Positions 49,246 to 59,662 of a DNA stretch of 64,000 nt are shown here, piece after piece. The stretch is taken from the NCBI RefSeq assembly GCF_000373145.1, contig NZ_KB890619.1, forward strand, positions 63,857 to 127,856, read 5' to 3'. Source of the stretch: Thermus oshimai DSM 12092 (GTDB lineage: Bacteria; Deinococcota; Deinococci; Deinococcales; Thermaceae). The notes below the pieces were generated by a model, which was not told the DNA's origin, did no database searches, and saw only the letters and a list, made by a program, of their open reading frames with translations. Position numbers and translations under genes: made by a program. Within the stretch, counting starts at the first letter, position 1; every line of letters begins with the position of its first letter.

Positions 49246-51275
49246 GGGCGCATTTTTTGGCCCATGGAGCGGGGCGACCTGGGGAGCTTCCAGGGGTGGG
49301 CTGGCGGGAAGTGGCGCTACCCCACCAGTGGAGCCTGGAGGGCGTGGAGGCCGAGGCGGGCTGGTACCGCCTCCAGGTGCCCCAGGGGGAGGGGCGGCGC
49401 TTCATCAGGGTCCTGGGGGATTACTCTAAGGAGGCCTGGCTGGAGGGGGCCTACCTGGGGCGGCACGAGGGGTATTTTGAACCCTGGCTCTTGGAGCTTC
49501 CCCCAGGCGAGGAGCTCCTTCTCCGGGTGGCGGCCCCCAAGGACCCCGGCTGGCCCCGGTTCAAGCGGCAGGTGAAGGGTATTTTCGGCCAGCACGACTG
49601 CCGCCCCGGGGGAACCACGGAAAGGGGCCAGGAGCGGGGGACGGGAGGGCTTTGGGGTGGGGTGGAGGTCCTCTTCCGGCCCGAGGCGGCCCTCCTGGCC
49701 CTCCGTCACCGCCTAAGCCCCAGGCCCGGGGGCTGGCGGCTTCTCGTGGAGCTCGAGGTGGACGCCTTGAGGGCCCTGGATGGGAAGGCCGAGCTTCGCC
49801 TGGTGCCGGAGAACTTTCCCGGGGAGGCCCTGAACCGGGAGGCCCCCTTGGCCCTGGAGCCGGGAAGGCGGACCTACCGCCTCCTTTGGGACCTGCCGGA
49901 GATGCCCCTATGGGAGGTGTGGGAGCGGGGGTTTCCCCACCTGTTTCGCCTCGAGGCCAGGCTCCTCGGGGCCAGCCTCTCCGTCCCCCTGGGGTTCCGC
50001 ACCGTGGCCCTGGATGGGGAGGGCTGGCTTCTCCTAAACGGGCGGCGGCTTTTCCTCCGGGGGACCAACATCATCCCCACCCAGTGGCTTGCGGCCTACG
50101 GGGAGGGGGCCGCCACCCGGGATGTGGCCCTCCTCAAGGAGGCCAACCTCAACGCGGTCCGGGTTCACGCCCACGTGACCCACCCTGCCTTCTACCGGGC
50201 CTGCGACCGGGAAGGGGTCCTGGTCTGGCAGGATTTTCCCCTCCAGTGGGGCTACGCCGAGGACGAGGCCTTCTTGCGGGAGGCCCTCCGCCAGGCCCGG
50301 GCCATGGTGGACCTCCTGGGGGCGCATCCCTCCATCTACCTCTGGTGCGCCCACAACGAGCCCGCCCACAACCGCAAGACCCTGGCTCCTCTCGTGGCCG
50401 CCGAGCTCCGGGCGGCCGACCCCACCCGGCCGGTGAAGGAGGCCTCGGACTTCCGCGAACACCCTTACCCCGGCTGGTACTGGGGCCACCTGCGGGACTT
50501 CCTGGCCCTGCCCGGAAAGCCCCTTCCCTCGGAGTTTGGGGCCCAGGCCCTGCCCCGGGCGGAGCTCTTAAGGCGGGTCTTGGGGGAGGCCGCCTGGCCC
50601 CCGGACTGGCGGGTCTGGGCCTACCACAACTTCCAGCCCCACGAGACCTTCCGGGTGGCGGGGGTGGGGATGGGGGAGAGCCTCGAGGCCTTCGTGGAGG
50701 CCTCCCAGGCCTACCAGGCCGAGCTCCTCCGGTTCGCCATCCACGCCTACCGCCGGGCCAAGGGGGAGGTGGTGGGGTACTTCCAGTTCATGTTCGTGGA
50801 GCCCTGGGAGGGCATCACCTGGGCGGTTTTGGACGTGGACCGGGTGCCCAAGAAAGGCTTTTTCGCCCTCCGGGAGGCGAGCAGCCCCGTCCTCCTCTCC
50901 CTGGTGCCCTACCGGGAGCGGCTGGAGGTGGGGGGGCCTCCGCTCATGGAGGTCTGGCTGGTCTCCGACTTGGAGCGGGCGGTGGAGCTGGAGATCCGCT
51001 TGCGCCTGGAGGGCCCGCAAAACCTGGCCCTTTGGGAGGGGCGGGTGGTCCTGGGCCCGGGAGAGGTGCAGCGGGTTTTCCACCTGATGGAGCTCTGGGA
51101 GGCCCCCGCGGAGGTCCAGGCGGGCTTCCTGCCCGTGGTCCAGGCCCTCCGCCAACTGCCCCCAGGGCCCTACCGTTTGCTGGGGGAGGCGTGGGAGGGG
51201 GAGCGGCTCTGGTCCCGTACGGTGGTGGCGGTGGAATACCTCGAGCCCATCCATGAAAGGGGGACGGCATGGTAA
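49242..51275 (+). CDS. Glycoside hydrolase family 2 (beta-mannosidase-like)
   Basis: A 677-residue GH2 enzyme: a jelly-roll domain (residues 1-150, WREVALPHQWSLEGVEAEAGWYRLQV), an Ig-like domain, then a TIM barrel. GTNIIPTQW starts the barrel, E373 in WCAHNEP is the acid/base and E431 in PSEFGAQ is the nucleophile. The SEFG nucleophile motif and the length resemble beta-mannosidases, but beta-galactosidase or beta-glucuronidase cannot be excluded. It overlaps the GH31 stop by 4 bp and has GGAGGTGAAGGG upstream. There is no signal peptide. Confidence 0.88.
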   Translation: MRAHFLAHGAGRPGELPGVGWREVALPHQWSLEGVEAEAGWYRLQVPQGEGRRFIRVLGDYSKEAWLEGAYLGRHEGYFEPWLLELPPGEELLLRVAAPKDPGWPRFKRQVKGIFGQHDCRPGGTTERGQERGTGGLWGGVEVLFRPEAALLALRHRLSPRPGGWRLLVELEVDALRALDGKAELRLVPENFPGEALNREAPLALEPGRRTYRLLWDLPEMPLWEVWERGFPHLFRLEARLLGASLSVPLGFRTVALDGEGWLLLNGRRLFLRGTNIIPTQWLAAYGEGAATRDVALLKEANLNAVRVHAHVTHPAFYRACDREGVLVWQDFPLQWGYAEDEAFLREALRQARAMVDLLGAHPSIYLWCAHNEPAHNRKTLAPLVAAELRAADPTRPVKEASDFREHPYPGWYWGHLRDFLALPGKPLPSEFGAQALPRAELLRRVLGEAAWPPDWRVWAYHNFQPHETFRVAGVGMGESLEAFVEASQAYQAELLRFAIHAYRRAKGEVVGYFQFMFVEPWEGITWAVLDVDRVPKKGFFALREASSPVLLSLVPYRERLEVGGPPLMEVWLVSDLERAVELEIRLRLEGPQNLALWEGRVVLGPGEVQRVFHLMELWEAPAEVQAGFLPVVQALRQLPPGPYRLLGEAWEGERLWSRTVVAVEYLEPIHERGTAW

Positions 51276-52084
51276 GGAACGTTTGGGAGGCGCTGGGCCT
51301 TTCGGGCAAGCGGGTCCTGCTCCTCCACCACGACGACCTAGGCCTAACCCACGCTCAGACGGAGGCTTACCGGGCGCTGGGCTTTCCTACCGGCTCGGTC
51401 ATGGTCCCAGGGGGGTGGGGGGTGGGGCTTAGGGGGGCGGACCTGGGGGTTCACCTCACCCTGACCAGCGAGTTGCCCGCGCCCCGTCTCCGGCCCCTAA
51501 CGCCGGGGAAGAGCCTACGGGACCCCACCGGCCATTTCTGGCCCACCCTCGAGGCCGCCTGGACCCACCTGGACCCCGGGGAGGTGGAGGAGGAGCTGGA
51601 GGCCCAGGTGCGCCTAGCCCGGGCCTGGGGCCTGGACCCCACCCACCTGGACGCCCACATGGGGGCGGTGTTGCGCCCGGAGCTGGCCGAGGTGTACCTG
51701 CGTCTGGCCGAGCGGCACGGCCTGCCCCCCCTTCTTCCGGAAAACCTGGAGGAGCTTGGCCCCCCGCCCCTTTTCCTCCCGGAACTCAAGCGCCTCCTGG
51801 AACGGGCCCCTTTCCCCAAAGTCTGGGTGCTGGACGGGTACGGGGTGCCGCCCGCGGAGCGGAAAGCCTGGCTGGTGGAGCGTTTGGCTGCTTTGGGACC
51901 GGGGGTGTACCAGCTCATCCACCACGCGGCCCTGCCCACCCCGGAGAACGCGGCCTTGCCCGATGGGGAGGGCCGGTCGGCCGATCTGGCCCTCCTTCGG
52001 GACCCAGAGGTGAAGAGGGTGCTGGAGGAGTTTGTCCCCCTCACCTGGCGGACGGTGGGGGAGGCCTGGCGGAGGGGGCGGTGA
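51269..52084 (+). CDS. ChbG/YdjC family carbohydrate deacetylase
   Basis: A 271-residue YdjC/ChbG protein. The metal site is seen as LLHHDDLGLTHAQTE (Asp) near residue 17, GVHLTLTSE (His) near 62 and THLDAHMG (His) near 127. ChbG removes an acetyl group from chitobiose and related N-acetyl oligosaccharides, so the operon's sugar may carry acetyl groups. It overlaps the GH2 gene by 7 bp and the transporter gene by 4 bp. Confidence 0.85.
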   Translation: MVRNVWEALGLSGKRVLLLHHDDLGLTHAQTEAYRALGFPTGSVMVPGGWGVGLRGADLGVHLTLTSELPAPRLRPLTPGKSLRDPTGHFWPTLEAAWTHLDPGEVEEELEAQVRLARAWGLDPTHLDAHMGAVLRPELAEVYLRLAERHGLPPLLPENLEELGPPPLFLPELKRLLERAPFPKVWVLDGYGVPPAERKAWLVERLAALGPGVYQLIHHAALPTPENAALPDGEGRSADLALLRDPEVKRVLEEFVPLTWRTVGEAWRRGR

Positions 52085-53340
52085 AGACCCCTCCTTGGCG
52101 TTACGCCCTGGGCACTTTGGGCCTCATCCTCCCGTCCCAGACCTTTGGCACCTTCTTTGCCTATTACTACGTGGATGTTTTAGGGCTGGCGGTGGGGGCT
52201 TTTGCCTTGGCCCGCACGGTGTACTCCCTCTGGGACGCGGTGAACGACCCTATGTTTGGCTACCTCTCCGACCGCACCCGCACCCCCTGGGGCCGCCGTC
52301 GCCCCTGGCTCATCGGGGGGCTTCCTTTCTTGCTGCTGGCCTTTGTCTTGACCTTTGCCGTGCCTGAGGTTTTCCGGGGGCCGGCCCTGTTCTGGTACTG
52401 CTTGCTGGCCCTCCTGTTCTTTGAAACCTTCTCTGCCCTTCTTTGGGTCAACTATATGGCCCTCTTTCCCGAACTCTTCCGCACCCTGGCGGAGCGGGCC
52501 CGGGCCAACGCCTTCCGGCAGGGCTTCCAGATGGTGGGGCTTATCGTGAGCCTGGCCTTTTCCCCTTTGCTTTTTGACCGCATCGGTTTTGCCCTCACGG
52601 CCCTCCTTTACGCGGGGCTTGGGGGGATCCTGGCCCTGGTGTCCTTCCTAGGGTGCCGGGAGGACCCTGAGGCTCAGAAAACCCCTGCCGTGGGGTTTCT
52701 GGAAGCCTTTCGCTACACCCTGACCAACCGGGCCTTTTGGATCTTTGCCCTGGCCAACGCCCTCTTGCAGTTCGTCCTGGGCACTTTGGGGGCGGGGATC
52801 CCCTTTTACGTGCGCTACAGCCTGGGTCTAGGACCGGAGGCCGCGTCCTTGCTCTTCGGGGCCACCTTCCTCCTGGCCGTGCCCCTCGTGACCCTTTGGG
52901 CGCGGTGGGCTGTGGCCTGGGGGAGCAAGCGGGCCTGGATGGCGGCCATCGGGGTGCTGGCCCTGGCCAGCCTTCTCCTCTACCTGCCCCACACCCTGCC
53001 CCAGGCCCTTCTCGCCGGGGCAGGGGTAGCCCTGGGGCTGAGCGGGGTCCTGGTCCTGGGGGATGTGATCATCGCCGGCATCATTGACCGGGATGCGGAG
53101 GCCACCGGCACCCGGCGGGAGGGGGTTTACTTCAGCGTGAACGGGTTCATCGGGCGGCTTTCTGGACCTTTGCAGGGATTGACCTTCGCCCTCCTGGCCC
53201 TGCTCTTCGGGTATGTGAGCGGGGAGCACCCTGGCCCCCGCCCGGATGAAGCCTTCCGCTTTTTCCTGAGCGTGCCGCCCTTTCTGGCCGGGGCGCTGGC
53301 CTTTTTCCTGGCCCGCTCCTTTCCCGAAGCCCACCCCTAG
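52081..53340 (+). CDS. GPH-type (glycoside-pentoside-hexuronide) sugar symporter, MFS
   Basis: A 419-residue, 12-segment transporter. The GPH signature is present after helix 2: SLWDAVNDPMFGYLSDRTRTPWGRRRPWLIGG. The loop with HisArgTrp-like charges and the MelB-type helix 6-7 region are present. It probably takes up an oligosaccharide with a cation for the GH31 and GH2 enzymes. The GTG start overlaps the deacetylase stop. Codon use has more T-ending codons than the surrounding genes. Confidence 0.9.
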   Translation: MKTPPWRYALGTLGLILPSQTFGTFFAYYYVDVLGLAVGAFALARTVYSLWDAVNDPMFGYLSDRTRTPWGRRRPWLIGGLPFLLLAFVLTFAVPEVFRGPALFWYCLLALLFFETFSALLWVNYMALFPELFRTLAERARANAFRQGFQMVGLIVSLAFSPLLFDRIGFALTALLYAGLGGILALVSFLGCREDPEAQKTPAVGFLEAFRYTLTNRAFWIFALANALLQFVLGTLGAGIPFYVRYSLGLGPEAASLLFGATFLLAVPLVTLWARWAVAWGSKRAWMAAIGVLALASLLLYLPHTLPQALLAGAGVALGLSGVLVLGDVIIAGIIDRDAEATGTRREGVYFSVNGFIGRLSGPLQGLTFALLALLFGYVSGEHPGPRPDEAFRFFLSVPPFLAGALAFFLARSFPEAHP

Positions 53341-53396
53341 AGGGGCTTATCCCCACCCCCATCCTTCCTTATGGCTTTCCCTTTCCCCATAAGGGG

Positions 53397-54437
<1,041 letters not shown>

Positions 54438-55607
54438 ATGCGCACCCTGCGGGACCTAGACCCTAAGGGCAAGCGGGTCCTGGTGCGGGTGGACTACAAC
54501 GTGCCCATCCAAGGAGGGGTGGTCCAGGACGAAACCCGGATCCTGGAAAGCCTCCCCACCCTGCGCCACCTCCTGGAAGGGGGGGCCTCCTTGGTCCTCC
54601 TCTCCCACCTGGGCCGCCCCAAGGGGCCGGACCCCAAGTACTCCTTGGGCCCCGTGGCCGAGGCCCTGGCCCGGCACCTCCCCGGGGTGCGCTTCGTCCC
54701 CCACCCTCCCGGCTCGGAGGAGGCCTTTAGGGCGGTGGAGGGGCTAAAGGCGGGGGAGGTGGCCCTTTTGGAGAACGTCCGCTTTGAGTCGGGGGAGGAG
54801 AAGAACGACCCCGGGCTTGCCGCCCGCTACGCCCGCCTTGGGGAGGCCTTCGTGCTGGACGCCTTCGGGAGCGCCCACCGGGCCCACGCCAGCGTGGTGG
54901 GGGTGGCGAGGCTCCTCCCCTCCTACGCGGGCTTCCTCCTGGAGAGGGAGGTGAAGGCCCTTTCCCGCCTTCTCCAAGACCCCGAGAAGCCCTACGCGGT
55001 GGTCATCGGGGGGGCCAAGGTCTCCGACAAGATCGGGGTCTTGGAAAGCCTCCTTCCCAAGGTGGACCGCCTCCTCATCGGGGGGGCCATGGCCTTCACC
55101 TTCCTTAAGGCCTTGGGGGGCGAGGTGGGGAAGAGCCTGGTGGAGGAGGACCGCCTGGGGCTCGCTAAGGACCTCCTTTCCCGGGCCGAGGCCTTGGGGG
55201 TGAAGGTCTACCTCCCCGTGGACGTGGTGGCCGCCCAAAGGATAGAGGCCGGGGTGGAGACCCAGGTCTTCCCCGCGGACGCCATCCCCATCCCCTACAT
55301 GGGCTTAGACATCGGCCCCAAGACCCGGGCCCTTTTCCGCGAGGCCCTTTCCGGGGTCAAGACCGCCTTCTGGAACGGGCCCATGGGGGTCTTTGAGGTG
55401 CCCCCCTTTGACGAGGGGACCCTCGAGGTGGGCCGGGCCCTTTCGGAGCTCCAGGGGGCCTTCACCGTGGTGGGGGGCGGGGACTCGGTGGCCGCGGTGA
55501 ACCGCCTAGGCCTTAAGGACCGCTTCAGCCACGTGTCCACCGGGGGCGGGGCCAGCCTGGAGTTTTTGGAGAAGGGGACCCTGCCGGGGATTGAGGCCCT
55601 GGAGTAG
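54438..55607 (+). CDS. pgk: Phosphoglycerate kinase
   Basis: A 389-residue PGK. The N-domain shows [28 protein letters not shown] and [15 protein letters not shown]. The C-domain shows [32 protein letters not shown] and the ATP loop [15 protein letters not shown], then [23 protein letters not shown]. It makes ATP from 1,3-bisphosphoglycerate. It is joined to gap with no gap at all (TAGATG). Confidence 0.98.
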   Translation: MRTLRDLDPKGKRVLVRVDYNVPIQGGVVQDETRILESLPTLRHLLEGGASLVLLSHLGRPKGPDPKYSLGPVAEALARHLPGVRFVPHPPGSEEAFRAVEGLKAGEVALLENVRFESGEEKNDPGLAARYARLGEAFVLDAFGSAHRAHASVVGVARLLPSYAGFLLEREVKALSRLLQDPEKPYAVVIGGAKVSDKIGVLESLLPKVDRLLIGGAMAFTFLKALGGEVGKSLVEEDRLGLAKDLLSRAEALGVKVYLPVDVVAAQRIEAGVETQVFPADAIPIPYMGLDIGPKTRALFREALSGVKTAFWNGPMGVFEVPPFDEGTLEVGRALSELQGAFTVVGGGDSVAAVNRLGLKDRFSHVSTGGGASLEFLEKGTLPGIEALE

Positions 55608-55625
55608 GCCTGCCCCAAAACGGGG

Positions 55626-55631
55626 TAAGCT
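55626..55631 (+). promoter_or_regulatory. -10 box of leaderless rbfA
   Basis: TAAGCT, 6 nt before the ATG at 55638. Confidence 0.4.
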
Positions 55632-55637
55632 AAGGGC

Positions 55638-55916
55638 ATGGGGCATGGAAGGGCCCACCTGGAATCCCAACTGAAGCGGGCCCTGGCCGAGGAGATCCGG
55701 GGGTTGGATGACCCCCGGCTTTTCCTCCTCACCGTGGAGGGGGTGGAGCTTTCCCCGGACGGCCGCCTCCTCACGGTCTACGTGGAGGCCTTCGGGGAGG
55801 CGGGGGAGGCCCTTAAGGCCTTGGCGCGCCTCTCTTCCCGCCTGCAGTCCGCCCTGGCCCGCCGCGTGCGCCTGCGCCACCTTCCCCGCCTGGAGTTCCG
55901 CCCATGGAGCACCTGA
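55638..55916 (+). CDS. rbfA: Ribosome-binding factor A
   Basis: A 92-residue RbfA (KH-fold) that helps mature the 30S subunit. HLESQLKRALAEEIRGLDDPRLFLLTVEGVELSPDGRLLTVYVEA is the family N-terminal half, and the C-terminal helix ends with LPRLEFRP. Usually rbfA lies near nusA-infB; here it is followed by a thioesterase gene overlapping by 13 bp. Confidence 0.92.
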   Translation: MGHGRAHLESQLKRALAEEIRGLDDPRLFLLTVEGVELSPDGRLLTVYVEAFGEAGEALKALARLSSRLQSALARRVRLRHLPRLEFRPWST

Positions 55917-56305
55917 CCCGCATCAAGGTCCGCTACGCGGAAACCGACCAGATGGGGGTGGTCCACCACTCGGTCTACGCGGTCTACCTCGAGGCCGCCC
56001 GGGTGGACTTCCTGGAGGGGGTGGGCCTGCCCTACCACGAGGTGGAGGCGAGGGGGGTCTTCTTCCCCGTGGTGGAGCTTGGCCTCACCTTCCGCGCCCC
56101 CGCCCGCTTTGGGGAGGAGGTCCTCGTGCGCACCCGCCTGGCGGAGCTCTCCTCCCGCGCCCTCCGCTTCGCCTACCGGGTGGAGGGGCCCAAGGGACTC
56201 CTTGCCGAAGGCTTCACCCGCCACCTCTGCCAGGTGGAGGGGCGGGCCGCCCGCATCCCCGAGGCCATCCTACAGCGCCTCAGGCCCTATACAATGGGCC
56301 CATGA
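55904..56305 (+). CDS. YbgC/FadM-type acyl-CoA thioesterase
   Basis: A 133-residue hotdog-fold thioesterase: IKVRYAETDQMGVVHHSVYAVYLEAARVDFL carries the 4-hydroxybenzoyl-CoA-type active Asp and the helix start. The product probably hydrolyses acyl-CoA esters. It overlaps rbfA by 13 bp and the next gene's start by 4 bp. Confidence 0.88.
   Translation: MEHLTRIKVRYAETDQMGVVHHSVYAVYLEAARVDFLEGVGLPYHEVEARGVFFPVVELGLTFRAPARFGEEVLVRTRLAELSSRALRFAYRVEGPKGLLAEGFTRHLCQVEGRAARIPEAILQRLRPYTMGP
56290..56295 (+). promoter_or_regulatory. -10 box of the leaderless aminotransferase gene
   Basis: TACAAT, then GGGCCC (6 nt) and ATG at 56302. Confidence 0.5.
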
Positions 56306-57540
56306 CCGATGCCTTCACCCTTTTTGAGCGGCACGTGAACCCTGGCCTTGCGGGCCTTCTCCGCTTCACGGGCCTGGACCGGGTGGAGTCCCACGCGGAA
56401 GGGCCCTACGTCTGGGATACCACGGGGAAGCGCTACCTGGACTTCCTGGGCCTCTACGGCACCCTGAACCTGGGCCACCGCCACCCCAAGGTGGTGGAGG
56501 CGGTGAAGCGCCAGCTGGACCGCATGCCCATGTCCGTGCGGGTCCTGGTCTCCGAGCCCACCGCCAGGCTCGCCGCCAAGCTCGCGGAGATCACCCCCGA
56601 GGGCCTGGAGATGGTCTTCTTCGGCAACTCCGGGGCGGAGGCGGTGGAGGCGGCCATCAAGCTCGCCCGGGCCCACACGGGCCGCCCCACCCTGGTGACC
56701 ACCGAGGGGGGGTTCCACGGGAAGACCATGGGGGCGCTTTCCCTCACCCCCAGGCCCCAGTACCAGGACCCGGCCAAGCCCCTCCTTCCCGGGGTGCGGG
56801 TGGTGCCCTACGGGGACCTTAAGGCCCTGGAAGAGGCCATGGACGAGACCGTGGCCGCGGTGATCGTGGAGCCCGTCCAGGGGGAAGGGGGGATCCGGGT
56901 GCCCCCGGAAGGGTACCTGAGGGGCGTGCGGGAGCTCACCCGGAGGTGGGGCGCCCTGATGATCGCTGACGAGGTGCAGACCGGCCTAGGCCGCACGGGG
57001 AAGCTTTGGGGTGTAGAATGGGAAGCGGTCGCCCCGGACCTCCTCACCAGCGCCAAGGCCCTAGGGGGTGGGGTGATGCCCATCGGGGCCTGCGTGGGGC
57101 GGCCTGAGGTGTTCTCGGTCTTCAAGGAAAACCCCCTCTACCACTCCTCCACCTTCGGCGGCAACCCCCTGGCCGCGGCGGCGGCCCTGGCGGCCATCGA
57201 GGTCACCCTGGAGGAAAACCTGCCCCAGCGGGCCCTGGAGGTGGGGGCTTACCTGATGGAGGGGCTTAAGGGCTTGGCCGAGGCCTTCCCCCACCTCATC
57301 GCCGAGGTGCGGGGCCGGGGGCTCATGCTGGGGGTGGAGTTCCAGGACGCGGACATCGGGGCCCTGGTGGTGGCGGAGCTGGCCGAAAGGGGGGTTCTCA
57401 CCGCCTTCGGGCTCAACAACCCCAAGGTGGTGCGCCTCGAGCCCCCCCTCATCATCGGCAAGGAACACGTGGACGAGGCCCTTTCCGCCCTGGAGGAAAG
57501 CCTCAAGGCCACGGAAAAAGCCCTGGAAGGGCTCTTATAG
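56302..57540 (+). CDS. Class III (acetylornithine/GABA/putrescine-type) aminotransferase
   Basis: A 412-residue PLP enzyme of class III. The PLP lysine is K252 in LTSAKALGGG. The cofactor site also has FFGNSGAEAVEAAIKLAR near 110 and the Asp in ADEVQTGLGRTG near 225, with TFGGNPLAAAAALA near 285. The preferred amino donor cannot be read; ornithine, putrescine and beta-alanine are candidates. A TACAAT box ends 6 nt before the ATG. rnr starts 1 bp after its stop. Confidence 0.93.
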   Translation: MTDAFTLFERHVNPGLAGLLRFTGLDRVESHAEGPYVWDTTGKRYLDFLGLYGTLNLGHRHPKVVEAVKRQLDRMPMSVRVLVSEPTARLAAKLAEITPEGLEMVFFGNSGAEAVEAAIKLARAHTGRPTLVTTEGGFHGKTMGALSLTPRPQYQDPAKPLLPGVRVVPYGDLKALEEAMDETVAAVIVEPVQGEGGIRVPPEGYLRGVRELTRRWGALMIADEVQTGLGRTGKLWGVEWEAVAPDLLTSAKALGGGVMPIGACVGRPEVFSVFKENPLYHSSTFGGNPLAAAAALAAIEVTLEENLPQRALEVGAYLMEGLKGLAEAFPHLIAEVRGRGLMLGVEFQDADIGALVVAELAERGVLTAFGLNNPKVVRLEPPLIIGKEHVDEALSALEESLKATEKALEGLL

Positions 57541-57541
57541 G

Positions 57542-59623
57542 ATGGAAGAAACCTTACTGGAGTTTTTCAAAAGGACGGGACGGCCCCACCGGCTGGAAGA
57601 GGTCTTCCGCCGCCTGGGGATCCCCAAGGCCGAGGCCAAGGCCTACCTCAAGGCCTTGGTGCGCAAAGGGCTTCTGGAGAAGAAGGGGAGCCTCTACTAC
57701 CTTCCAAACCGCGTCCAGGGGCCCATCCAGATCCACCGGGACGGGTACGGCTTCGTGCGCCTTGGGGAGAAGGACCTCTTCATCCCCCCGGGGTACACGG
57801 GGGAGGCCTGGCCGGGGGATGTGGTGGAGGCCCGGGTCATGCCCCCTGGGCGGGACGGCCGCCCCTGGGGGGTGGTGGAACGGGTTCTTAGGCGGGCCCG
57901 GGAGCGCCTGGTGGGCACCCTGGACTTCCGAAGGGGGTACGCCGTCCTCATCCCCGACGAGCCGGGCCTGCCCGAGCTCAAGCTCCACCCCGAGGGGCTC
58001 CACGGCCTCAAGCGGGGGAGCCGCATCGTGGTCCAGGTCCACTACGAGAGAAGGCCCTACGGGGAGTTTTTGGAGTACCTGGGGGAGGGGGATAGCCCCG
58101 AGACGGAAACCGAGGCCGTCATCGCCAAGTACGGCCTCCGGGCGGAGTTCCCCGAGGAGGTCTTAAAGGAGGCGGAGGCCATTCCCCTTGCCATCCCCGA
58201 GGCGGAGCTAAGGCGGCGGGAGGACTTCCGCGCGCTCAGGGTCTTCACCATAGACGGGGTGGACGCCAAGGACTTTGACGACGCCATCCACATCGAGGTC
58301 CTTCCCGACGGCTACCGCATCGGGGTCCACATCGCCGACGTCTCCCACTACGTGAAGGAGGGAAGCCCCCTGGACCGGGAGGCCTTCCTGAGGGGGACCA
58401 GCGTCTACCTCCCGGGCCGGGTCCTCCCCATGCTCCCGGAAAGGCTTTCCAACGGGGTCTGCTCCTTGGTCCCGGGGGAGGACCGGTTGGTGCTTTCCGT
58501 CCTCTTCCACCTGGACAAGGACCTGAAGGTGAAGCGGGTGCGCTTCGCGGAAGGGGTCATCCGCAGCGTGGCCCGCCTCACCTACACCGAGGTGGAGGCC
58601 TTTGCGGAAGGCTTTGGCCTCCCTGAGGAGCACGCTTTCTTGGCGGAGGACCTAAGGCATTTCCTCCACCTCACCCAAAGGCTCCGGCAGAGGCGGCTGG
58701 AGGAGGGGGCCCTGGACTTCAGCTTCCCCGAGGTGAAGGTGGAGGTGGGGGAGGGGGGGGAGCTCCACCTCATCCCCCAGCAGGAGCCCAAGGCCCGGAG
58801 CCTCATTGAGGAGCTCATGCTCCTTGCCAACCGGGCCGTGGCCGAGCACCTGGTGAAAAAGGGGCTCCCCGGGCTCTTTCGGGTGCACGAGGAGCCCTTG
58901 GAGGAGGCCTACGGCCGCTTAAGGACCGCCCTTCAAAGGCTCGGCTACACCCTGCCGGAGGAGGTGGAGGGCAAGGCCCTCCAGCGGGTGCTCCTGGAGG
59001 CCAAGGGCCGCCCCGAGGAGCCCGTGGTGGCCAACCTGGTCCTGCGCTCCCTTAGGCTTGCCCGCTACGCCGCGGAGAACCTGGGCCACTTCGGCCTGGC
59101 CATGGCCCACTACCTGCACTTCACGAGCCCCATCCGCCGCTACCCCGATCTCGTGGTCCACCGGGTCCTGAAGGCCCTCCTCCGCCGCACCCTCACCCCG
59201 GCCAAGAAGGCGCGCTGGCTGGAAACCTTCCCCCAGGTGGCCGAGCACGCCTCGGAGATGGAAAGGAAGGCGGAGGCCGCGGAACGGGAGCTCACCAAGT
59301 ACTACATGGCCAAGTGGGCCGAGCTCCACGTGGGGGAGCGCTTCTCGGGCCGGGTCACGGGGGTGGCCTCCTTCGGGGCCTTCGTGAGCCTGCCCAATGG
59401 GGTGGAGGGGCTGGTGCGCCTCGAGGCCTTAGGGCCCTTCACCTACAGCGAGGAGGCCCTGGCCCTCCTCGGGCCCAAGGGCGCGCGCATCCGCCTGGGG
59501 GACCCCATGGAGGTGGTCATTGCCGGGGCCAACCCCCGCCTGCGGCAAATAGACCTCCTGCCCTACCGCGAGGAGGCCCCAAAGAAGGCCAAGGCGGGGT
59601 CCGCCCGAGCCCGGCGGAGGTAA
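57542..59623 (+). CDS. rnr: Ribonuclease R (RNase II/RNB family)
   Basis: A 693-residue RNase R. The order is an N-terminal winged helix (EVFRRLGIPKAEAKAYLKALVRKGLL), two cold-shock domains (QGPIQIHRDGYGFVRL and LVGTLDFRRGYAVLI), the RNB catalytic domain with TIDGVDAKDFDDAIHIE (metal Asp residues near 240) and SPIRRYPDLVVHRVL, and a C-terminal S1 domain (RFSGRVTGVASFGAFVSLPNGVEGLV) with a short basic tail. It degrades structured RNA from the 3' end. Confidence 0.97.
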   Translation: MEETLLEFFKRTGRPHRLEEVFRRLGIPKAEAKAYLKALVRKGLLEKKGSLYYLPNRVQGPIQIHRDGYGFVRLGEKDLFIPPGYTGEAWPGDVVEARVMPPGRDGRPWGVVERVLRRARERLVGTLDFRRGYAVLIPDEPGLPELKLHPEGLHGLKRGSRIVVQVHYERRPYGEFLEYLGEGDSPETETEAVIAKYGLRAEFPEEVLKEAEAIPLAIPEAELRRREDFRALRVFTIDGVDAKDFDDAIHIEVLPDGYRIGVHIADVSHYVKEGSPLDREAFLRGTSVYLPGRVLPMLPERLSNGVCSLVPGEDRLVLSVLFHLDKDLKVKRVRFAEGVIRSVARLTYTEVEAFAEGFGLPEEHAFLAEDLRHFLHLTQRLRQRRLEEGALDFSFPEVKVEVGEGGELHLIPQQEPKARSLIEELMLLANRAVAEHLVKKGLPGLFRVHEEPLEEAYGRLRTALQRLGYTLPEEVEGKALQRVLLEAKGRPEEPVVANLVLRSLRLARYAAENLGHFGLAMAHYLHFTSPIRRYPDLVVHRVLKALLRRTLTPAKKARWLETFPQVAEHASEMERKAEAAERELTKYYMAKWAELHVGERFSGRVTGVASFGAFVSLPNGVEGLVRLEALGPFTYSEEALALLGPKGARIRLGDPMEVVIAGANPRLRQIDLLPYREEAPKKAKAGSARARRR

Positions 59624-59631
59624 CCCAGGGC

Positions 59632-59659
59632 CCCCGCCGAAGCGCAAGCTTGGGTGGGG
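59632..59659. terminator. Stem-loop between rnr and the MEMO gene
   Basis: CCCCGCCGAAGC (59632-59643), GCAA loop, GCTTGGGTGGGG (59648-59659). This stem has one mismatch and one wobble between convergent genes. It is the third copy of the CCCCGCCGAAGC hairpin. Confidence 0.6.
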
Positions 59660-59662
59660 TTC

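Noticed and set aside
49652..51256. 534-codon frame overlapping the GH2 gene
   Set aside because: The product is almost entirely Gly, Pro, Ala and Arg; it is a frame shadow of the GH2 gene, which has both catalytic glutamates.
55708..56301. Apparent 610-residue fusion upstream of the aminotransferase
   Set aside because: The extra 198 codons are a shadow of rbfA and the thioesterase gene. A TACAAT box fixes the start at 56302.
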